NCBI GenBank assembly: GCA_030619405.1
Contig: JAUXBK010000069.1
Coordinates: forward strand, 1-10,909
DNA length: 10,909 nt
Direction: 5' to 3'
From: Sedimenticola sp.
GTDB taxonomy: Bacteria; Pseudomonadota; Gammaproteobacteria; Chromatiales; Chromatiaceae
Within the stretch, counting starts at the first letter, position 1, and each line of letters begins with the position of its first letter. This document shows positions 6,892 through 10,909 of the stretch, piece by piece. Made by a program: the position numbers and the translations under genes. Under the pieces are notes generated by a model that was not told where the DNA came from, searched no databases, and worked only from the letters and a program-made list of their open reading frames with translations.

Positions 6892-7038
6892 GTAACCGTT
6901 CACTCCCCCTGCCGTTTTGAACCCCTCACCCTCACCCTCACCCTCGGCTTTGGCATCCTGCGTCACTCTACCTCCTCCATCCATGGAGTCGTCTCCCTGA
7001 GGGAGAGGGGATTTGAGGAAGGGGGACTGAACGGTTAC
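6892..7038 (+). mobile_element. MITE copy B (147 bp) between two Uma2 genes
   Basis: The element starts GTAACCGTTCA (6892) and ends TGAACGGTTAC (7038); the ends match at 20 of 22 positions as inverted repeats. An exact 8-bp direct repeat TCGTAGAT flanks it at 6884-6891 and 7039-7046, a clear target duplication. Against the reverse complement of copy A it differs by four substitutions and one additional CACCCT unit in the CCCTCACCCTCACCC tract. No coding capacity. The right end supplies the TAA stop used by the truncated Uma2 gene on the minus strand. The intact duplication suggests a fairly recent insertion. Confidence 0.9.
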
Positions 7039-7331
7039 TCGTAGATCAGCCCCATCGGCAGTTCCAGCTCGAGAGAGCGAAACAGCACCGTCTCATCTGC
7101 GCCATAGGTCTCCAGCAGCCATACGCCCTCGGTCTCCCGGCGAAACACCTCCACCTGTGGTCTCTCCTGGGCTACCAGCAGATACTCCTGAAGAGAAGGA
7201 AGCACCTGATAGGCCAGCCTTTTTTCCCGTCGGTCTATTGTCTCCGTGCCGGCCGACAATACCTCTACGATCAACACCGGCTCCCTGAGGAAGGTCGATT
7301 TGGCCGGTGACTGTTCGCAGCTGACCACCAC
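7035..7331 (-). pseudogene. Truncated Uma2 family gene (C-terminal half only)
   Basis: The 98-codon frame matches the C-terminal half of Uma2 proteins: VVVSCEQ, then PVLIVEVLSAGTETIDRREK with the conserved Glu, AYQVLPSLQEYLLV, and an ending MGLIYE. It aligns with the second half of the intact copy at 6299-6889. The N-terminal half (the ESKHE..GEV region) is absent. The family's PD before VVV is missing too: the codons before the GTG at 7331 read NHWNYY directly into VVVSC, and the frame hits a stop at 7365-7367. The candidate catalytic Asp is therefore gone and the product should be inactive. The last codon and stop (GAG TAA) are created by MITE copy B; without it the frame reads GLIYEGVSQSTSS before a stop. 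An expressed fragment using GTG cannot be excluded. Confidence 0.75.
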
Positions 7332-7486
7332 ATAGTAATTCCAATGGTTTCTTGCAGGTAGGGGTTATTTACCCCCCATCCGGAAATCCCCCTCATTGGT
7401 TCCATGCAGATTCGGTAACTGGGGACAATAGGTCTGCAAGAGATTGACCGAAAGACGAAGTTCTGGAAAGAGACTTAATGTTATCC

Positions 7487-7516
7487 TAAGTTAACCTTAA
7501 ATAGGCGAAGTAACTT
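7487..7516. promoter_or_regulatory. Candidate operator: two similar small palindromes upstream of the WYL gene
   Basis: TAAGTTAACCTTA (7487-7499) and AAGTAACTT (7508-7516) are both near-palindromic, share AAGT/ACTT-like half sites and have centres about 19 bases apart, close to two helical turns. They lie 35-60 bases before the WYL-domain regulator, followed by an AT-rich stretch (CTATATATAT, 7531-7540) that could include a -10 box. CapW/BrxR-type WYL regulators repress their own operons through inverted repeats, so autoregulation here is plausible. This is inferred from position and symmetry only. Confidence 0.3.
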
Positions 7517-7549
7517 TACGCATCAAGAAACTATATATATACACCTGCT

Positions 7550-8461
7550 ATGGTTATTGGTAGCAAAAGGGCCACTGATAGGGTTGGAAATCTTCGCTGG
7601 GGCGTTGAGCGCCGGCTCGAATTCGTGGAATTCCGGCTGTACTGGGAAGGGTACGTAAACCGCAGTGATCTCTCTGATCTATTTGGTGTGTCGGCACAAC
7701 AGGCGTCGACGGACCTGAACCGCTACCTGGATCTCGCCCCGGGCAATATGCGCTATGACAAGAGCGCCAAACGCTATGTCCGGACTGAACAATTTAAGCC
7801 CGTTTTCATGGTGCCGGATTCTGTACGATATCTGGCGCAATTTTGTCTGGTTGCCACCGGCGCACTCGAACCCACAGAGACTTGGCTGCCCGAGGTTCCA
7901 AATTTCGATTCCGTACCATTCCTACGCAGGAATATCAATCCTGAGCACTTACGCGGTATCTTGGAGGCCATAAAGATAGGATTGGCCCTGGAGATTAGAT
8001 ATCAATCTCTCTCAAAGCCAGAGCCTATGTGGCGCTGGAATTCTCCTATTGCACTCGGTTTTGATGGGTTTCGCTGGCACGTCCGTGCCTGGTGCCATAT
8101 CGATAATATCTACAAAGACTATCTGCTCCCGCGAGTTCTTGGAACCAGGAGTACCAAGTCGGTCGATGTTCGTCGACCGGTAGACGAGGATTGGGAGGAG
8201 ATTGTTTCCATACGTGTGGTGGCCAACCCTTTATTCAGTGATGACCAGAAGTCCGTCATTGAGTTGGACTACGGTATGGAAAATGGAGTGCTCGAGATCA
8301 AGGTCCGGCGGGCACTACTGTATTACGTGTTAAAGCAACTGGGTCTGGACCGAGATCCGGAGTTTGTCCCGGCTCGGGAGCAGCACATCGTGTTGCTGGA
8401 TCGGGAAAACATCGTGGGCAGGATGCCCACTGCAGCCACCATGGAGGGAGATAAAGCGTGA
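7550..8461 (+). CDS. WYL domain transcriptional regulator (CapW/BrxR-like)
   Basis: This 303-residue protein has the three-part layout of WYL regulators that control phage-defence loci. A winged helix-turn-helix occupies about residues 18-62 (RRLEFVEFRLYWEGYVNRSD, then LFGVSAQQASTDLNRYL). The WYL domain spans about 135-200, with LEIRYQSLS and the ligand-pocket strand DGFRWHVRAWC followed by KDYLLPRVLG. A WCX-like C-terminal dimerisation domain spans about 215-300. CapW and BrxR are known autorepressors at the head of CBASS and BREX operons, and this gene heads a defence-like gene set in the same orientation. The upstream region has paired palindromes that could be its operator. No strong Shine-Dalgarno precedes the ATG at 7550. 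By eye its G+C is lower than that of the pil and suc genes, consistent with transfer. Confidence 0.87.
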   Translation: MVIGSKRATDRVGNLRWGVERRLEFVEFRLYWEGYVNRSDLSDLFGVSAQQASTDLNRYLDLAPGNMRYDKSAKRYVRTEQFKPVFMVPDSVRYLAQFCLVATGALEPTETWLPEVPNFDSVPFLRRNINPEHLRGILEAIKIGLALEIRYQSLSKPEPMWRWNSPIALGFDGFRWHVRAWCHIDNIYKDYLLPRVLGTRSTKSVDVRRPVDEDWEEIVSIRVVANPLFSDDQKSVIELDYGMENGVLEIKVRRALLYYVLKQLGLDRDPEFVPAREQHIVLLDRENIVGRMPTAATMEGDKA

Positions 8462-8486
8462 CGAAGCGCCGCCTGCCCCAAGTGTA

Positions 8487-8615
8487 CATGACACACTGGG
8501 CAAAGATGAAATCGAGCGGATGACCATGGAGGCCGTGTTCGAGGCTGAACGCGCACTCCATCGGCTACCGAGAGACGTATCCGCACAGCGTGAGCTGGGC
8601 TACGACATCGAATAA
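8487..8615 (+). pseudogene. Remnant of a DUF3883-type domain (helicase C-terminus-like)
   Basis: In the frame ending at the TAA 8613-8615 the sequence reads HDTLGKDEIERMTMEAVFEA, then ERALHRLPRDVSAQRELGYDIE and stop. The EAERALHRLPRDVS..LGYDIE pattern resembles the start of DUF3883 domains, which end some SNF2/DEAD helicases and other defence proteins and normally continue past GYDIES to an EVK motif. Here the frame stops right after YDIE, and upstream of about 8480 it runs out of phase inside the WYL gene without recognisable domains. I read it as the leftover of a deleted gene. A real 31-codon peptide from the ATG at 8520 is possible but unlikely. Confidence 0.55.
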
Positions 8616-8679
8616 AAAGAGGGGAATCAAGGATCGCTGATTTTCGTGAAAGTAAAGGGGAAGGAGGAGATAGAAAATT

Positions 8680-9867
8680 ATGTTGACACAGGAAGAACTT
8701 GAAGACCTCCTGCAAGATCTGGAATCGGATCGGGTAGAAAGAACAACTTCGACAACGAAAACCGATAAATATGCCGAGGCAATCTGCGCATTCGCCAATG
8801 ACTTTACTAACCATCGGCAACCGGGTTATTTGATGGTTGGAGTGAGGGATGATGGGTCACCCTCGGACCTTGAGGTCACTGACGATTTGCTGAAGAATCT
8901 TGCGGCAATTCGCGCTGATGGGAATGTTCAGCCACTGCCAGCTATGACGGTGTCAAAATTTAGTCTTGGGGGCGGCGATGTGGCTGTAGTCGAGGTTTTG
9001 CCATCTGATTTGCCGCCAGTGAAATACCGGGGTCGTGTCTGGATCAGAGTGGGCCCCAGGAGACAGGTAGCCAGCGAACAGGAAGAGCGGATACTGGCTG
9101 AGCGGCGTGCCGCATTGCTAACGACATTTGATGCGCGCCCCTGTCATGGAGCATCACTGGATGATCTGGATACCCGTCTGTTTGAGATTGATTACCTGCC
9201 AAATGCCGTGGCGCCGGAGATCATTGAAGAGAATCATCGCAGTATCGAGCACCAGCTGGCGGCGTTGCGTTTTTTTGATCTCGCATCGGCCCAGCCCACC
9301 AACGCAGGGATCCTGTTATTCGGCAAAGACCCCCTAAAGTGGATTCCGGGTGCCTACATTCAGTTTGCTCGTTTTCAGGGTGTCGATCTGGATAGCGACC
9401 CAAGCGCGGAAAACACACTCAGCGGAGATTTACTCACTATTCTCAAGGAGCTGGAGCAGCTTATATCGGTTCATAATGCTACGGCTCCAAAAGGCAAAAC
9501 CGTGCTGCGTGAAAAACAGGTTGCTCCTTATCCGAATACGGCGTTACGAGAGTTTCTGATGAATGCGGTTATGCACCGGTGTTATGAAGGCTCAACCGCA
9601 CCGATCCGATTTTACTGGTTCTCTGATCATATTGAGATACAGAGCCCCGGCGGACTGTTTGGCGAGGCGACGCCTCAGAATTTCCCAAACCAGAATGCCT
9701 ATCGAAATCCGGTTATCGCGGAAGCGATGAAAACTCTGGGATTTGTCAATCGATTTGGTCGCGGCGTTATTCGAGCTCAATCTGCTTTGGCGAAAAATGG
9801 CAACCCACCGGCAGAGTTCAATTTCCAGTTAACCTACATCCTTGTCACTATGAAGGCGGTCCCATGA
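8680..9867 (+). CDS. AlbA_2 (Schlafen-like) DNA-binding and GHKL ATPase domain protein
   Basis: This 395-residue protein has an N-terminal AlbA_2/Schlafen-AlbA-like domain (about 10-150: KYAEAICAFANDF, GYLMVGVRDDGS, PPVKYRGRVWIRVGPRR) and a C-terminal HATPase_c_4/RecG-like ATP-binding domain (about 270-385) with the N-box ALREFLMNAVMHRCY (288-302), DHIEIQSPGGLF (316-327) and RNPVIAEAMKTLGFVNRFGRG. It matches COG2865-type proteins, often annotated as RecG-related or as transcriptional regulators and frequent in defence islands. In the AlbA_2 part the usual ESxxLEFK-like entry is altered to ESDRVERTTS. A good Shine-Dalgarno (AAGGAGGA, 8661-8668) supports the start. The stop overlaps the next gene's ATG as ATGA, implying translational coupling with the ParA-like gene. 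Substrate and role are unknown; DNA or RNA binding is inferred. Confidence 0.87.
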   Translation: MLTQEELEDLLQDLESDRVERTTSTTKTDKYAEAICAFANDFTNHRQPGYLMVGVRDDGSPSDLEVTDDLLKNLAAIRADGNVQPLPAMTVSKFSLGGGDVAVVEVLPSDLPPVKYRGRVWIRVGPRRQVASEQEERILAERRAALLTTFDARPCHGASLDDLDTRLFEIDYLPNAVAPEIIEENHRSIEHQLAALRFFDLASAQPTNAGILLFGKDPLKWIPGAYIQFARFQGVDLDSDPSAENTLSGDLLTILKELEQLISVHNATAPKGKTVLREKQVAPYPNTALREFLMNAVMHRCYEGSTAPIRFYWFSDHIEIQSPGGLFGEATPQNFPNQNAYRNPVIAEAMKTLGFVNRFGRGVIRAQSALAKNGNPPAEFNFQLTYILVTMKAVP

Positions 9868-10850
9868 AAACCATTGCGTTTTTCAACAACAAAGGTGGCG
9901 TTGGCCAGACGTCACTGGTTTATCACTTGGCATGGATGTATACAGACCTGGGACTGAAAGTAATTGCTGTCGATCTCGATCCCCAGGCCAACCTGACCAG
10001 CATGTTTGTACCCGAGGATTTGCTGGAAGAAATCTGGCCCGAGGGTAACAGTCCGAAAAGTATCTACGGTGCCATACAGCCGCTGTTGGAGGGTGTAGGT
10101 GATGTGGCCAAGCCACATGTTCATAATGTGGCCCGCAATATCGGTTTGATTCCTGGAGACCTGCGCCTGTCAGCGTCAGAAGACGAGTTGAATAGCCAAT
10201 GGCCCGGGTGTCTGGATCGAAAGCAAAGGGCCTTTCGTGTACTGTCGGCCTTTTATCGGGTAATGCAATCGGCGGCAACGGAGAAGGAGGCGGATCTGGT
10301 GCTGGTTGATATTGGCCCAAACCTTGGTGCCATCAACAGAGCATCGCTCATTTCCGCGCAACATGTCGTTATCCCGCTGGCACCCGATATCTATTCGTTA
10401 CAGGGGCTGCGTAACCTGGGCCCGACACTGAGGCGATGGCGCGAGGAGTGGGCCGAAAGGAAAGAGCGGATTCCGGTGGAAGAGTTGCAAATTCCAACAG
10501 GGCAAATGATGCCGGCGGGTTATGTGGTGATGCAGCATGCAGTGCGAATGGATCGACCGGTCAAGGCCTATCAGAAATGGATGGAGCGTATTCCAGGCGC
10601 ATATCGGAAATATGTTATGGATGAAGAGCCGCAACAAATCACTGTGGAGAAAGACCCCTGCTGCCTGGCTCTGCTCAAGCACTATCGCAGTCTTATGCCG
10701 ATGGCGATGGAAGTACGAAAACCCATGTTCTTTCTCAAGCCTGCCGATGGCGCCATCGGTGCGCATGTCAAGGCGGTTTCTGATTGTTATCAGGATTTCA
10801 AAGCCCTTGCCATCAAAATTGCCGAGCGGACGGGAGTTGCGTTTTCGTGA
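9864..10850 (+). CDS. ParA family ATPase with altered P-loop
   Basis: This 328-residue MinD/ParA-type protein belongs to a subgroup I associate with DUF1156 methylase loci rather than with chromosome partition. The deviant Walker A is FFNNKGGVGQTS (7-17): the signature Lys10 is kept, but the P-loop lysine at position 15 is Gln (codon CAG, 9906-9908). The Walker A' strand is VIAVDLDPQANLT (33-45) and Walker B is DLVLVDIGPNLGAINRA (144-160). The C-terminal half has LQGLRNLGPTLRRWREEW, CLALLKHYRSLMPMA and KPADGAIGAH. There is no ParB partner. Its ATG overlaps the upstream stop (ATGA), and its TGA overlaps a GTG of the methylase gene (GTGA), so the three genes are tightly coupled. With Gln15, ATP hydrolysis may be impaired, so it could act as a nucleotide-state-locked or inactive member. 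Confidence 0.88.
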   Translation: MKTIAFFNNKGGVGQTSLVYHLAWMYTDLGLKVIAVDLDPQANLTSMFVPEDLLEEIWPEGNSPKSIYGAIQPLLEGVGDVAKPHVHNVARNIGLIPGDLRLSASEDELNSQWPGCLDRKQRAFRVLSAFYRVMQSAATEKEADLVLVDIGPNLGAINRASLISAQHVVIPLAPDIYSLQGLRNLGPTLRRWREEWAERKERIPVEELQIPTGQMMPAGYVVMQHAVRMDRPVKAYQKWMERIPGAYRKYVMDEEPQQITVEKDPCCLALLKHYRSLMPMAMEVRKPMFFLKPADGAIGAHVKAVSDCYQDFKALAIKIAERTGVAFS

Positions 10851-10909
10851 CCGAATACAAAAAAAACTGATTGAAGTCGCCTTACCACTGGAGGCCATCA
10901 ACAAGGAAG
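10847..10909 (+). CDS. DUF1156 (COG1743-like) DNA methylase, N-terminus, frameshifted and cut by window edge
   Basis: The last bases encode KKLIEVALPLEAINKE from about 10861, the hallmark N-terminus of DUF1156-domain DNA methylases, proteins of roughly 900 residues that usually continue with a REKSIRHGHPSTLHLWW-like motif. The expected start is the GTG at 10847, overlapping the ParA stop as GTGA and reading V-T-E-Y-K-K. In this sequence the A8 run (10859-10866) puts that start out of frame: it meets TGA at 10868-10870. Nine As would give MTEYKKKLIEVALPL. A start in the other frame, such as TTG at 10837 reading LRFRDRIQKKLIEV, would avoid the shift but lies inside parA and lacks the coupling. 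This would be the modification enzyme of the putative defence module. Confidence 0.7.

Noticed and set aside
9864..10850. Chromosome or plasmid partition (parA) locus
   Set aside because: No parB or centromere-like repeats are present, and the neighbours are defence-type genes, so partition is an unlikely role.

Overview
The window looks like the chromosome of a GC-rich gammaproteobacterium. Its housekeeping half carries sucC-sucD-nadE and a PilS/PilR type IV pilus two-component pair with a PP0621-type small protein, all close to gammaproteobacterial forms. A free-living or symbiotic sulfur-oxidising lineage (Chromatiales/Sedimenticola-like) would fit, but that placement is only an impression.

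Layout. Bases 1-2437 on the minus strand hold a sucC > sucD > nadE cluster, in transcription order; nadE runs off the left edge. A REP-like palindrome sits between sucC and sucD and supplies the last codons of sucC. From 2503 the plus strand carries a small membrane-anchored zinc-ribbon protein, pilS and pilR. A 424-base gap separates pilS from pilR and holds most of a 141-bp MITE and an 82-bp inverted repeat. Bases 6299-7331 hold two convergent Uma2-family genes, one intact and one truncated, separated by a second, inverted copy of the same MITE (147 bp).

From about 7365 the base composition falls by eye and a defence-island-like operon begins: a WYL regulator of the CapW/BrxR type, a short DUF3883 remnant, an AlbA_2 plus GHKL-ATPase protein, a ParA-like ATPase whose P-loop lysine is replaced by Gln, and the first codons of a DUF1156 (COG1743-like) DNA methylase. 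The last three are joined by 4-base ATGA and GTGA overlaps. The methylase frame is broken at an A8 run just after its coupled GTG start.

Most notable points. (1) The two MITE copies have 11-bp perfect ends (GTAACCGTTCA, about 22 bp imperfect) and 7-8 bp target duplications. Removing each copy in silico restores sensible C-termini for PilS and for the truncated Uma2 gene. (2) The right-hand operon resembles the start of a DUF1156/ParA/AlbA_2 defence module; most of it lies outside the window. (3) The poly-A frameshift at the methylase start may be phase variation, slippage or a sequencing error.
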